Part shown: piece after piece, positions 1 through 7,234 of the stretch
Layout: each line of letters starts with the position of its first letter
How positions within the stretch are numbered: position 1 is the first letter of the stretch
Source of the DNA: an uncultured Alphaproteobacteria bacterium
GTDB lineage: Bacteria; Pseudomonadota; Alphaproteobacteria; Methylaequorales; Methylaequoraceae
NCBI GenBank assembly: GCA_902547955.1
Contig: CACCPY010000013.1
Coordinates: forward strand, 1 to 39,599
Direction of reading: 5' to 3'
Length of the DNA stretch: 39,599 nucleotides
Made by a program: the position numbers and the translations under genes
The notes under the pieces: model-generated
Database searches by the model: none
Told to the model about the DNA's origin: nothing
Seen by the model: the letters and a program-made list of their open reading frames with translations, nothing else

Positions 1-79
1 TGCATATATAATTTTATCATCTAGCATAGCAAATTCTTATTTTTATTTTTAATCTCCTTGCTTAAATAATAACAAACTA

Positions 80-1390
80 TTAGTCCGCAACCAAATCAAT
101 TGTATCCAAAGTAAGACCTCCCATTAAACTCAACAATGTGTAACTATTAATTAACACCTCAATTTTTGCTGCGATAGCATCTGCCTGAGCATTAATCAAA
201 GCTGTTTCACCGCCTAAAACATCCAATAAAGTCCTATTACCTGCTTTTCTCTCTTTTCGTGCAAGCTCAAGAAACTCTCCAGATATTCTAGCTTGATTGG
301 TTAGAAACTCAGCATTCTTTTGTGCTGTATCTAAACCATCCCATGTCGTTCTAACCATTTGTTTGATCATATTTTCCTGATCTCTGATTCGAGTTGAGGT
401 TGCTAAATACGATTCAACAGCTGCATCCTTGCCCGCGTATTCCGAAAAGCTTAGGTTTAAAGGGTAGGAGAAATCAATTTTTGCAGAACTTTCCCTTTTA
501 AAACCAACAATACCCCCAAAATCTTGTTTTTCTGAATGGCTAAGTATTCCCTTTATAGTTGGAAAAAGTGAAGAGCGAGCTGTGTTAATTGCTTCTTTTC
601 CAATATCCTCAGTTATTCTTGCAGCTATTAAGGAAGGATTGTTTTTCATGGTGTTCTCAACAGTCTCTTCTATTGATTGAGGTAATTGGTCAGTAATTGA
701 TTTGGTTAGTTTTAGATCATTTAAATTTTTTGGGAAAAAACCGTAAAGATATTCAAACTCGTGTTTGGCTGCATCAAGCACTCCTTCAAATTGAATTAAA
801 CGAGCTTGAGCACCTGCTAATTGTGTCTTTGCTTGTAAGACATCAGAGGTAAGCCCTCCTCCTGCAGAAACAGCCGCGTCCTCTAATTCAGTTTGTTTTT
901 TTATATTAGCAACAGATTGAACAGCATATTTTACACTTTCTCTTGACTGTATGACTCTAAGATAAGCAGTTAACGCTCTTAGTAAAAGATCGTTTTTTAT
1001 TTGTTTTTCTAATGCAAGACTTTGCTTAAGACTTAATTCTGATGTTTTTACAGTTGATTCTCTTAAACCAAAATCTGTTATTGTTTGTGTTATCTTTGCC
1101 GTTGCGTCTCTAGCAACAAGTTGAGTGTCGTTAGTTGGTCCATGTTTAATAATTCTTTCATGTCCATAATTTGCAGTAACATCTAAACTTGGATAATATG
1201 CACCTTTGGACTGTTTTACTCTAAATTCAGCAGCTTTACTGTCAATTTTTGAAGCTTCAATCAGTTTATGGTTTTTTAATACCAACTCTAGAGAACGAAC
1301 TAAATCAAAATCTGAATTTGTATTTAAGTCTTGAGATGATATTGGCTTAAAAACAAAGAAAATGAAGGCTAGAGTAATTAAGTGTTTCAT
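80..1390 (-). CDS. tolC: TolC-family outer-membrane efflux/secretion channel
   Basis: This 436-aa protein begins with a short signal peptide (hydrophobic residues 4-17, likely cut after the SS at 18-19). It then shows the two-fold repeated alpha-helical layout of outer-membrane efflux proteins: long helices rich in A, Q, L and E, and beta segments such as LDVTANYGHER (about 64-74) and SSAKIDFSYPLNLSF (about 302-316). The C-terminal stretch with RKERKAGNRTLLDVLGGET resembles the conserved second-repeat region of TolC. The family forms trimeric channels that work with inner-membrane exporters for type I secretion or drug efflux; no exporter or membrane-fusion gene lies nearby, so the partner is unknown. 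Its length matches the family (430-490 aa). It appears monocistronic, reading leftwards, with 98 bases upstream that hold a palindrome and a TATACA -10-like hexamer. Confidence 0.9.
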   Translation of the reverse strand: MKHLITLAFIFFVFKPISSQDLNTNSDFDLVRSLELVLKNHKLIEASKIDSKAAEFRVKQSKGAYYPSLDVTANYGHERIIKHGPTNDTQLVARDATAKITQTITDFGLRESTVKTSELSLKQSLALEKQIKNDLLLRALTAYLRVIQSRESVKYAVQSVANIKKQTELEDAAVSAGGGLTSDVLQAKTQLAGAQARLIQFEGVLDAAKHEFEYLYGFFPKNLNDLKLTKSITDQLPQSIEETVENTMKNNPSLIAARITEDIGKEAINTARSSLFPTIKGILSHSEKQDFGGIVGFKRESSAKIDFSYPLNLSFSEYAGKDAAVESYLATSTRIRDQENMIKQMVRTTWDGLDTAQKNAEFLTNQARISGEFLELARKERKAGNRTLLDVLGGETALINAQADAIAAKIEVLINSYTLLSLMGGLTLDTIDLVAD

Positions 1391-1417
1391 TATAATTGTA
1401 TAGCAAAGTTAGTGCCA

Positions 1418-1450
1418 AGTTTTCCACAGATATGCAAATTGTGGAAAACT
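1418..1450. promoter_or_regulatory. 11-bp inverted repeat upstream of tolC (possible operator)
   Basis: The arms AGTTTTCCACA (1418-1428) and TGTGGAAAACT (1440-1450) are perfect reverse complements separated by 11 bases. Each arm contains TTTTCCACA, which fits the loose DnaA-box pattern TTWTNCACA. On the minus strand the element covers about -28 to -60 relative to the tolC start and lies just upstream of a TGCTATACA extended -10 (1397-1404). A regulator-binding site or a hairpin is plausible. It is a poor terminator for the preceding operon because no T-run follows it on the minus strand. Confidence 0.5.
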
Positions 1451-1488
1451 ATTTTATGTCTTCTAAAACATTCTGTTCTTGTTTATTT

Positions 1489-2208
1489 TTAACATGATTT
1501 TTTTGAAGAGTCTAGATACAAGCTTTTTGAGTCTAAAAGTTTAAGAAACCCTCTAAAAAGAATATCAGCTTTATTATCAAATCGTATTTCATGCTTTAGT
1601 CTACTAGCGAATTTCATTCCCGTTTTCATTCCAAACATTAAAGATGCTAAAACGTCAGCATCTAAAATAATTTTTTCAAGATGATCATTAACATGACTAG
1701 GTTTAACGGGAAAAAATGTACTTCTAAAAATTTTTTTAATTCTATAATATTTTTTATGTGTTATTTTTTTAAAAATAACATAACTCAGGTCCTTAAAACT
1801 TTTTTCTTCTTGATAGTAAGGTTTACCGATAACTCTCCTTCCTTGGTGATTAAGATCATGTGTAAGAGCTATAATTACTAACAGAATTTTGTCATCATTA
1901 AATTTCAATTTTGAGAGTTTTGCTAATAAACAAGCAATTAAAATAACTGACTTGAAATGATGCTGGTCATGATAGGAATTGTAGGTAAAATTGTATGAAC
2001 ACAATTTTGAAAGTTTTTTTAAAATTGATCTATAGTCACGAATTTTGAAAATGTTCAAATCGTTTAAGCACTTAGTACATATTTCATAAAAATCTGGTTT
2101 TTTTTGATTTGAAAGAACAAATTTTTTTAATAAGTGTTTAGATCTAGGCCAATTATTTGCTATGTAAGAAAGTGACGGATAATGCTTTTCAAATATATAC
2201 TGTCTCAT
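1489..2208 (-). CDS. Class I-type 3',5'-cyclic-nucleotide phosphodiesterase (HD superfamily)
   Basis: This 239-aa protein carries the metal-binding pattern of class I cyclic-nucleotide phosphodiesterases. It has YHDQHH (H80, H84), then HDLNHQG (H117, D118, H121), and a later acidic site ILDADV (D183/D185). The family HD-x2-H-x4-N signature is kept except that the last Asn is Val. The domain is small and has no recognisable sensory module; residues 1-70 are Lys- and Leu-rich helices. The gene starts inside the stop of the upstream adenylate cyclase (ATGA, 2205-2208), which strongly suggests co-translation, so cAMP hydrolysis is the likely role. Substrate choice cannot be read from sequence. 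A more general HD phosphohydrolase is the alternative. Confidence 0.75.
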   Translation of the reverse strand: MRQYIFEKHYPSLSYIANNWPRSKHLLKKFVLSNQKKPDFYEICTKCLNDLNIFKIRDYRSILKKLSKLCSYNFTYNSYHDQHHFKSVILIACLLAKLSKLKFNDDKILLVIIALTHDLNHQGRRVIGKPYYQEEKSFKDLSYVIFKKITHKKYYRIKKIFRSTFFPVKPSHVNDHLEKIILDADVLASLMFGMKTGMKFASRLKHEIRFDNKADILFRGFLKLLDSKSLYLDSSKKSC

Positions 2209-4517
2209 TTACTTTTCATAACCCAAACTCCATCCCAATCTTTTGGGTTATCGATTAAAAGTTGGTTACACCTTTCTATGTAAGTTTTTGATAAAATGTC
2301 ATTTTTATTTCCTTTTAAACATTCATTAAATGAATTAATTGCATTTTTAAAATCACCACTTTTATATTTTTTCCTACCTTCATTAAAGTGATTAACGACG
2401 TCCATCAAGTTTGGAAATGTTTCATCATTATGATAATCTAATACCTCATAAACTCCAATTGGCTCTGTTTTACCTTTTACAACTACATCATCAATATTTC
2501 GAATTCTGTATGTTCCCTTGAGTTTTTTAAAAGTGAAATCACTTATTAAAATTCTGGCGTTATACTGCTTACAAGCACTTTCTAATCTTGCAGCTAAATT
2601 CACTCCATCCCCTATCATTGTATAGTCCATTCTTTTCTGAGAGCCTATATTTCCGGCTACAATCTTATCTGTATTGAGACCTAAACCCATATCGAGAGGT
2701 GGTTTACCATCTTTTTCTCTTAATTCATTCCATTTCCATAATCTTGATATCATATTAATTCCAGCCTTTACCCCCCTATCTTCATCATCCTCATGACTGA
2801 TAGGCAGACCGAAAGCAGCCATTATCGCATCCCCAATAAATTTATCAAGCATACCCCCTTGCTCTGAAATACATTCAACCATAATCTCGAAATACTCGTT
2901 GAGTAACTTAACAGTCCCTTGAGCTCCCAAAGACTCTGTTATGTTGGTAAAACTTCTTAAATCAGAAAATAAAAGTGTTGCTGTTGTATCAAGACCACCC
3001 ATGATATCAGCTCCATCCTCAAGTAGTTGATCAGCTATTCCAGGGTCCATATATCTTGACATTGTTGATTTCATGCGTTTTTCAGATGAAATATCTTCGA
3101 TCATTAATAAAATACCAAGAAAGTCATCTTTTTTATCAGTTCTTCCTTCACTATCTTCATTAATCAGTGGAAGAATTGTTAAATTAACAGAAATCATTTC
3201 ATTTTTTTCAGTTTCAGAATCTTTAATCTCAAGTTCTGCATCCATAATTATGTCTGCTTCTTTTGTTTCTTTAACATTTTTAATTTTTTCTTCTACCCAA
3301 GAGTTATTATCTCTGAAAAAATCCACAGAATTAGTATCTAAAATATTTTTTTCAAATGTTTTAAGAATTTTTAATCCTGATCTATTGCAAGTAACTATTT
3401 TTCCATCTCCATCAATGGTAATAACTCCGTTAGACATACTGGAAAGCATGCTCTCGTTATATTGTCTTGATTTTGAAACATCATCAAACAGTTTAGCATT
3501 TTCAAGAGCTATAGCCACTTGTTGAGTGAAGGCTTTAAGACGAGACTCATCTTCTTCAGTAAATTTACCTCCTTTTTTGTTCAAAACTTGAGTACAACCA
3601 ATTACCTTTCCATTTTTGTTGGTAACTGGCACACAAAGTATTGATCTAGTGAAATACCCAGTTTGTTTATCAAATGAAGGATTAAATCTTAAATCCGCAT
3701 AAGCATAAGGAATATTCATAGTTTCTCCAGAGGTAAATACACTTCCAGCTATTCCAGCGGTATTTGGAAGTCTTATTTCTCCGATCCCCTCACCCATTGC
3801 TACTCGTGAAAATAATTCATTTGTTTTTTCGTCATTTAAAAAAAGTGTAGCTCTATCAGCATTAAGCATTCTTGTAGCCTCTTCCATGACTCTTTTTAAT
3901 AACGCACTTAAATCAATTTCTGCTGTTACATCAGATACAATACTAACAAATTCCATTTCTTGAGCTCTTTTCCTTTCAAAAAACTCGCTATTTTGAGCAT
4001 TTTGTATTGAAACTGCAGCTTGGGTAGCAATTGCATCAACAAAATTTAAGTTATCTTTTGTGAATCTTCCCTTTTTTTTATTCAAAATTTGAATAACTCC
4101 AATAATTTGACCATTAACAGTTTTAACTGGGGTACAAACCATGTTTCTTGTTTTATAACCAGTTTCTTGGTCAACCTCTTTATTAAATCTTCTATCTGAA
4201 TAAACATCATGAATAATTTCTCCCTGTTGGGAAGTAAAAATTGCGCCTGCAATACCAACAGTATTTAAGATTCTTATTTCTCTGGTAAGTTCTCCTTGTG
4301 CAACCCTAGAATATAACTCATTCGTTTCCGAATCATTGAGAAATAATGATCCACGATCACCACCGACATTTTCTGTAACAAAATCAATTATGGTCCACAG
4401 AATTTCAGAAAGATTTTTTAATCCGGCTATTTTTTTATTGATTTCTAATAAAAGCTCTGTTTTTTTTAATTCTGTTTTATAAAAGTTAAGGTTTTCACTT
4501 TTTTTTTTAAGTTTCAT
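2205..4517 (-). CDS. GAF-GAF-PAS class III adenylate cyclase
   Basis: This 770-aa soluble signalling enzyme has domains in the order GAF1 (about 38-180), GAF2 (about 195-345), PAS (about 355-480), class III cyclase (about 505-690) and a TPR-like tail ending in the WDGVW motif seen in many bacterial class III cyclases. Metal ligands D519 (FSDLRSFT) and D563 (KFIGDAIMAAFG), the purine-selecting pair K559 and T633 (ATP rather than GTP), and transition-state residues N640 and R644 (VNLAAR) are all present, so it should be active. GAF2 has an NKFDE-type motif (N313, K314, F319, D323, E324), the signature of cyclic-nucleotide-binding GAF domains; in GAF1 the final DE is missing. The layout is that of cyanobacterial CyaB1-like enzymes. 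It overlaps both neighbours by 4 bp. No CRP gene is in the window. Confidence 0.93.
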   Translation of the reverse strand: MKLKKKSENLNFYKTELKKTELLLEINKKIAGLKNLSEILWTIIDFVTENVGGDRGSLFLNDSETNELYSRVAQGELTREIRILNTVGIAGAIFTSQQGEIIHDVYSDRRFNKEVDQETGYKTRNMVCTPVKTVNGQIIGVIQILNKKKGRFTKDNLNFVDAIATQAAVSIQNAQNSEFFERKRAQEMEFVSIVSDVTAEIDLSALLKRVMEEATRMLNADRATLFLNDEKTNELFSRVAMGEGIGEIRLPNTAGIAGSVFTSGETMNIPYAYADLRFNPSFDKQTGYFTRSILCVPVTNKNGKVIGCTQVLNKKGGKFTEEDESRLKAFTQQVAIALENAKLFDDVSKSRQYNESMLSSMSNGVITIDGDGKIVTCNRSGLKILKTFEKNILDTNSVDFFRDNNSWVEEKIKNVKETKEADIIMDAELEIKDSETEKNEMISVNLTILPLINEDSEGRTDKKDDFLGILLMIEDISSEKRMKSTMSRYMDPGIADQLLEDGADIMGGLDTTATLLFSDLRSFTNITESLGAQGTVKLLNEYFEIMVECISEQGGMLDKFIGDAIMAAFGLPISHEDDEDRGVKAGINMISRLWKWNELREKDGKPPLDMGLGLNTDKIVAGNIGSQKRMDYTMIGDGVNLAARLESACKQYNARILISDFTFKKLKGTYRIRNIDDVVVKGKTEPIGVYEVLDYHNDETFPNLMDVVNHFNEGRKKYKSGDFKNAINSFNECLKGNKNDILSKTYIERCNQLLIDNPKDWDGVWVMKSK

Positions 4518-5032
4518 TTTTTATATTTTTTTATTTGTTGTTCATAATTAAAAATTACTTTTTCTAATTCATCTCTTAAAGTTTGTGCAGATGATTTCAA
4601 TTGATTTATTTCATCAGTTGAGGACAGTTTTGTTTTTTGAACTTCTTGCTGTTTTTCAAATTTTAAATTCTCAAGTTCTTTTCTCAATTGAGAAACTGAA
4701 AGTTTTAAATCTTTAATTTCTAGTGAAGAATTTAGTATTGTTTGTTGAACTGCTTCTTTTTTTTCAAATTTAATTCTTTCCAATTGTATTCTTAATTCAG
4801 ATATTGTCTGTTTTAATTGATTAATCTCATCACTTTTATTAGAAATAGCTTTTTGAACTAATTCTTTTGTAACAAATTTCGATTTTTCTAGCTGTTCTCT
4901 TAATGAACCAATAGTTGAGTGAAGATTAGATAGTTCTTCTCTATTCTCTAGCTTTACTTTTTGTATGTAAGTATCAAACTCAGACCTAAATTCAGGTTTT
5001 GACTTTTTAAGGTCCTCAATTATATTCCCCAT
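4514..5032 (-). CDS. Coiled-coil protein with 36-residue tandem repeats, unknown function
   Basis: This 172-aa protein is almost entirely helical, rich in K, E, Q, L and S, with no signal peptide or membrane segment. Residues 44-172 are three full 36-residue repeats plus a 21-residue partial one, each beginning LRxxLExxxF. A degenerate unit may precede them. It is the first gene of the operon and overlaps the cyclase start by 4 bp (ATGA). The ATG is preceded by GGGG as a possible ribosome-binding site. No family is recognised. Its position suggests a scaffold or partner for the cyclase/phosphodiesterase pair, but that is inference. Similarity searches will match many unrelated coiled coils, so homology to named coiled-coil families should not be trusted. 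Confidence 0.8.
   Translation of the reverse strand: MGNIIEDLKKSKPEFRSEFDTYIQKVKLENREELSNLHSTIGSLREQLEKSKFVTKELVQKAISNKSDEINQLKQTISELRIQLERIKFEKKEAVQQTILNSSLEIKDLKLSVSQLRKELENLKFEKQQEVQKTKLSSTDEINQLKSSAQTLRDELEKVIFNYEQQIKKYKK
4517..4903 (-). repeat. Tandem 108-bp coding repeats (36-residue units)
   Basis: Within the coiled-coil gene, units start at residues 44, 80, 116 and 152 and are exactly 36 residues long; the last is partial. Shared positions include LR at the unit start, F at unit position 10, VQK near 16-18 and EIxxLK near 26-31. A length of 36 is not a multiple of 7 but fits an 11-residue or 18-residue coiled-coil periodicity. Confidence 0.85.
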
Positions 5033-5048
5033 AATTACCCCAATTACG

Positions 5049-5082
5049 TTTACATTGTAAATCTTCTTAATTAGCTAAACAA
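5049..5082 (-). promoter_or_regulatory. Putative promoter with palindrome for the cyclase operon
   Basis: On the minus strand TTGTTT (5077-5082) and TACAAT (5054-5059) are spaced 17 bp apart, like -35 and -10 boxes, 22 bases before the coiled-coil gene. The -10 lies inside the palindrome TTTACA-T-TGTAAA (5049-5061), which could be an operator. Short AT-rich matches are common by chance here, so this is only a candidate. Confidence 0.35.
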
Positions 5083-5540
5083 TGATAATATCTAATATTT
5101 TTTTTTTTATTCTCACTAATATTACTCCAACTAATTTTGTCACCTATTTTTATTTGTAACTTTTTTGCACAATTATAAGGAATTTCTATAACTGCTATAG
5201 CTTTTATTTTGGAAGAAATAATTTCTTTTGAAAATGGTTTTCCATAATTTATTGAAATCACTTTACTTAATTTATCAATAAAAATTATATCCAGAGGTAT
5301 TCTAGTGTTGTGCATCCACATGTTAATTACTTTTGGTTTTTTATATAAAAAAAACATACCGTTAAAATCTACTAACCTATCTATATTCATTAACCCTTTT
5401 TCCTTCTCGCCTTTATTAGTAGCCAACTGTAATAATAAATTTGAAAAGGAATATGAATCTAAAAGTACGTAGTTTGAGAATGATTTAACGGGAAAAAAAA
5501 GAAGACAAGAAAGTAATATCTTAAATGTGAAATTTTTCAC
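5067..5540 (-). CDS. DUF192 family exported protein
   Basis: This 157-aa protein has an N-terminal signal peptide (hydrophobic residues 7-20). It then shows the DUF192 pattern: EKGLMNIDRL, NGMFFLY, the signature WMHNTRIPLDIIFID, and the end block VIEIPYNCAKKLQIKIGDKISW. DUF192 proteins are small, often periplasmic, and of unsettled function. The start is GTG (5538-5540) and overlaps the end of the preceding 83-aa gene by 20 bases, so the two are probably co-translated. No in-frame ATG precedes the hydrophobic segment, which supports the GTG choice. The family call is firm; the biochemical role is unknown. Confidence 0.85.
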   Translation of the reverse strand: MKNFTFKILLSCLLFFPVKSFSNYVLLDSYSFSNLLLQLATNKGEKEKGLMNIDRLVDFNGMFFLYKKPKVINMWMHNTRIPLDIIFIDKLSKVISINYGKPFSKEIISSKIKAIAVIEIPYNCAKKLQIKIGDKISWSNISENKKKNIRYYHCLAN

Positions 5541-5772
5541 CTTTTTTTATTCTCTCTAATGTTATCTTAGCATTATTAGTTAATTCTGTTTCATTTTTTT
5601 GATTTGAGGATATTTCGTTCTTTTCAACCGACAAATCATATTTATCTCTCAATTGTCTGAATACTTTCACTTCATAAGCACTAAGATCTCTATGCTTTTC
5701 TACTTTATCCTTAGATTTTATTAAATTTAACTTTTCTAACCTTTTAATTGATTTGGATAACCTGTTATTCAT
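5521..5772 (-). CDS. Small hydrophilic protein, unknown function
   Basis: This 83-aa highly charged protein (many K, E, N, R) is predicted helical and has no Cys, signal or membrane segment. Its most distinctive stretch is HRDLSAYEVKVFRQLRDKY (about 27-45). The ATG (5770-5772) lies 45 bases from a divergent small gene, and its end overlaps the DUF192 gene. I do not recognise the family. It is treated as real because it fills the space, has a normal start and is joined to a recognisable downstream gene. Its function is unknown. Confidence 0.6.
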   Translation of the reverse strand: MNNRLSKSIKRLEKLNLIKSKDKVEKHRDLSAYEVKVFRQLRDKYDLSVEKNEISSNQKNETELTNNAKITLERIKKGEKFHI

Positions 5773-5782
5773 TTAAAAAAAC

Positions 5783-5810
5783 TTATATTTTATTTTTTCT
5801 CTATTATAAT
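5783..5810 (+). promoter_or_regulatory. Putative promoter for the free-standing SHOCT-like gene
   Basis: A perfect TATAAT (5805-5810) lies 7 bases before the ATG at 5818, with a weak TTATAT (5783-5788) 16 bp upstream. A start site about 7 bases after the -10 would fall on or next to the ATG, giving a leaderless or near-leaderless mRNA. The match is by eye only. Confidence 0.45.
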
Positions 5811-5817
5811 ACATACT

Positions 5818-5964
5818 ATGGAACAAAATGAAAAACATTTATTGACAATAAAAGACGAAATGGAAAACGTCAGAGAATTATATATTAAAGGTTACATTGA
5901 CAAAAAAACTTACCAGCTAGAAACAAGAACACTTTTTGAAATGGCTACAAGGTATGGTGCTTGA
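5818..5964 (+). CDS. 48-aa free-standing SHOCT-like mini-protein
   Basis: This short reading frame encodes 48 residues ending in MATRYGA. Residues 11-48 align without gaps to the C-terminal 38 residues of the membrane protein at 6188-6565, with 19 of 38 identical (shared EM..VRELY..GYI.K..Y..ET..L). The pattern of a helix, a short G-containing turn, then a Y-centred second helix resembles the SHOCT domain (a short C-terminal domain, usually linked to membrane or oligomeric proteins). Homology to a neighbour, a TATAAT just upstream and overlap with the next gene support it as real. Its role is unknown; it could bind or compete with the membrane relative. Confidence 0.7.
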   Translation: MEQNEKHLLTIKDEMENVRELYIKGYIDKKTYQLETRTLFEMATRYGA

Positions 5965-6184
5965 AAAAAAAAATATTGATCAAATAAAGAAATCAATTAA
6001 GAAATTCAATGAATTTTCACTCAAGGAAAAAGCTTCACTAACGGATTCTATCGAAATGCTTTGGCTTAATGCTGGTATACAGAAGAAAAAACAAGATGTT
6101 AAACCAGTTAAAGGAGAAAACGAGCAAATTTTGAGAATTCGACAATTATTAGCAGCGGCATGGTCAGAAGATTTAAAAGACTAA
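5954..6184 (+). CDS. Small unknown protein coupled to the SHOCT-like gene
   Basis: From the ATG at 5954 this encodes 76 residues; a longer TTG start at 5936 is possible but less likely. The ATG lies within the last 11 bases of the 48-aa gene, giving tight translational coupling. The product is Lys- and Glu-rich and helical, with a C-terminal block ILRIRQLLAAAWSEDLKD that looks conserved in character. It has no signal or membrane segment. I do not recognise it. It is bracketed by the two SHOCT-like genes, so the three may act together. Confidence 0.6.
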   Translation: MVLEKKNIDQIKKSIKKFNEFSLKEKASLTDSIEMLWLNAGIQKKKQDVKPVKGENEQILRIRQLLAAAWSEDLKD

Positions 6185-6187
6185 TAT

Positions 6188-6565
6188 TTATAACCCAAAA
6201 ATTTTGGCTTTTTCATATAATCTGTCTGTTTCACTAATATATACACCCTTACTTATGTATCCACCAACATAAAGCTCTCTGACGGCAGCCATTTCTTCTT
6301 CAATAGCGACTAAAACATCAACAAAATCATTGTCATGACTAGCTTTAACCTCATCCTTATCTATAATTTCGTTTAATGAGGGTTTTTTTCGTTCCACTGA
6401 TTTATCTTTGGAATTATAAAAAAATTTTGCCAAATAACTAATCAAATAAAAAAGAATAACAGTTAAGAAAATAAAAAATAGAACTAAATAAGTAGTATTT
6501 TCCAAATAAGGTGTAAAACCTTCTAGGTTTAAGTTTGAAAATAACTGTGTTAAACTTTCTTGCAT
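6188..6565 (-). CDS. Single-pass membrane protein with C-terminal SHOCT-like domain
   Basis: This 125-aa protein has one strong transmembrane segment (about residues 25-48, VLFFIFLTVILFYLISYL). A charged linker (about 50-85) follows, then a 38-residue C-terminal domain (88-125) with IEEEMAAVRELYVGGY, homologous to the 48-aa protein encoded at 5818. The layout of an N-terminal anchor and C-terminal SHOCT-like domain is common in bacterial small membrane proteins of unknown role. It is convergent with the 76-aa gene, with a gap of 3 bases. The family match rests on pattern recognition. Confidence 0.7.
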   Translation of the reverse strand: MQESLTQLFSNLNLEGFTPYLENTTYLVLFFIFLTVILFYLISYLAKFFYNSKDKSVERKKPSLNEIIDKDEVKASHDNDFVDVLVAIEEEMAAVRELYVGGYISKGVYISETDRLYEKAKIFGL

Positions 6566-6584
6566 TAATATCTACATATAGTGT

Positions 6585-6612
6585 TTGTAATTTCCTAAAA
6601 ATACATTATATT
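6585..6612 (+). promoter_or_regulatory. Putative promoter for the 130-aa gene
   Basis: TTGTAA (6585-6590) and TATATT (6607-6612) are 16 bp apart, and the -10 ends 6 bases before the ATG at 6619, again predicting a leaderless transcript. The only other gene nearby starts divergently at 6565. Confidence 0.4.
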
Positions 6613-6618
6613 GTTATT

Positions 6619-7011
6619 ATGTCTTTTTTCAATCTTTATAATAAAGCAAAAAAAAATTTAAACAAATCATCTTTTAGTCAAAAAAACGCAATTTCATTTA
6701 ACGCATATAAAATTTTAAAAAAATTCGTTGTAAATGGTTTGGTTCAACCCAGTGCATTAGACAGTGCTTTTCCAAAAAACACTAAACTTAAAGTCTTAAA
6801 AAACGTTTCTCAAAGATCCATGAAAACATTTTATAAACTTGCTGATAAACACATAATGAATAAACATGGCGTGCTTTCTCAATCAAATAACAACCATAAA
6901 TTAAACAAAAAGCTTTCCGCCAAAGCTAAAGAATTATTAAAGTTAATTGAGAGTGATTCTGATAGATATACTAAAATAGACAACCTAATATCTAAGTATA
7001 AAAGTAAATAG
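6619..7011 (+). CDS. Basic small protein, unknown function
   Basis: This 130-aa protein is very rich in Lys, Asn and Ser, has a basic charge and no signal or membrane segment. A short alanine-containing block NGLVQPSALDSAFPKNTKL (about 38-56) is the most complex part. The ATG at 6619 is chosen over an upstream non-ATG start at 6535 because it clears the divergent gene and sits just after promoter-like boxes. Its stop is one base from the stop of the convergent 72-aa gene. No family is recognised. The basic composition would allow nucleic-acid binding, but nothing specific shows it. Confidence 0.6.
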   Translation: MSFFNLYNKAKKNLNKSSFSQKNAISFNAYKILKKFVVNGLVQPSALDSAFPKNTKLKVLKNVSQRSMKTFYKLADKHIMNKHGVLSQSNNNHKLNKKLSAKAKELLKLIESDSDRYTKIDNLISKYKSK

Positions 7012-7012
7012 T

Positions 7013-7231
7013 CTACTTATTCTTCCTGTAAATTCCAGATTTCACTTTCCCTGCTATGTTAATAAGGAATTCACTTATTTTGTCGTCTGAATTTTGTGTT
7101 GATAGCTCTCTTATTACTTCATCTATGAATGCACCTATCGCTATGTACGGATTAATTTTTTCCTTTCTGCATTCCGCTCTTGCTTTTAAAACTATTGATG
7201 AGGCTATCTTTTTTTGTTCGCTTTCATTCAT
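7013..7231 (-). CDS. 72-aa unknown protein downstream of umuC
   Basis: This small soluble protein has mixed charged and hydrophobic helices (ASSIVLKARAECRKE, YIAIGAFIDEVIRELS) and no signal peptide. Its ATG (7229-7231) lies 3 bases after the umuC stop, so it should be the third gene of the umuD-umuC transcript and may be SOS-induced. An overlapping plus-strand reading frame is Phe- and Ser-rich and looks like a shadow. I do not recognise the family. A regulator or accessory factor of polymerase V is one idea, with no direct support beyond position. Confidence 0.6.
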   Translation of the reverse strand: MNESEQKKIASSIVLKARAECRKEKINPYIAIGAFIDEVIRELSTQNSDDKISEFLINIAGKVKSGIYRKNK

Positions 7232-7234
7232 GTT

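Noticed and set aside
1-79. A gene fragment or terminator at the left edge
   Set aside because: It is AT-rich with no usable reading frame, hairpin or recognisable motif; nothing can be supported.
1418-1450. Replication origin, based on the two DnaA-box-like arms
   Set aside because: Only two boxes, no AT-rich unwinding cluster or origin-flanking genes; operator or hairpin is simpler.
1418-1450. CRP binding site next to the cyclase operon
   Set aside because: The CRP pattern TGTGA-N6-TCACA is not present; the arms read TGTGG and CCACA in the opposite order.
3073-3525. A 150-codon plus-strand reading frame inside the cyclase gene
   Set aside because: It is Ser- and Phe-rich, opposite a well-supported PAS/GAF coding region, and has no family resemblance; a shadow frame.
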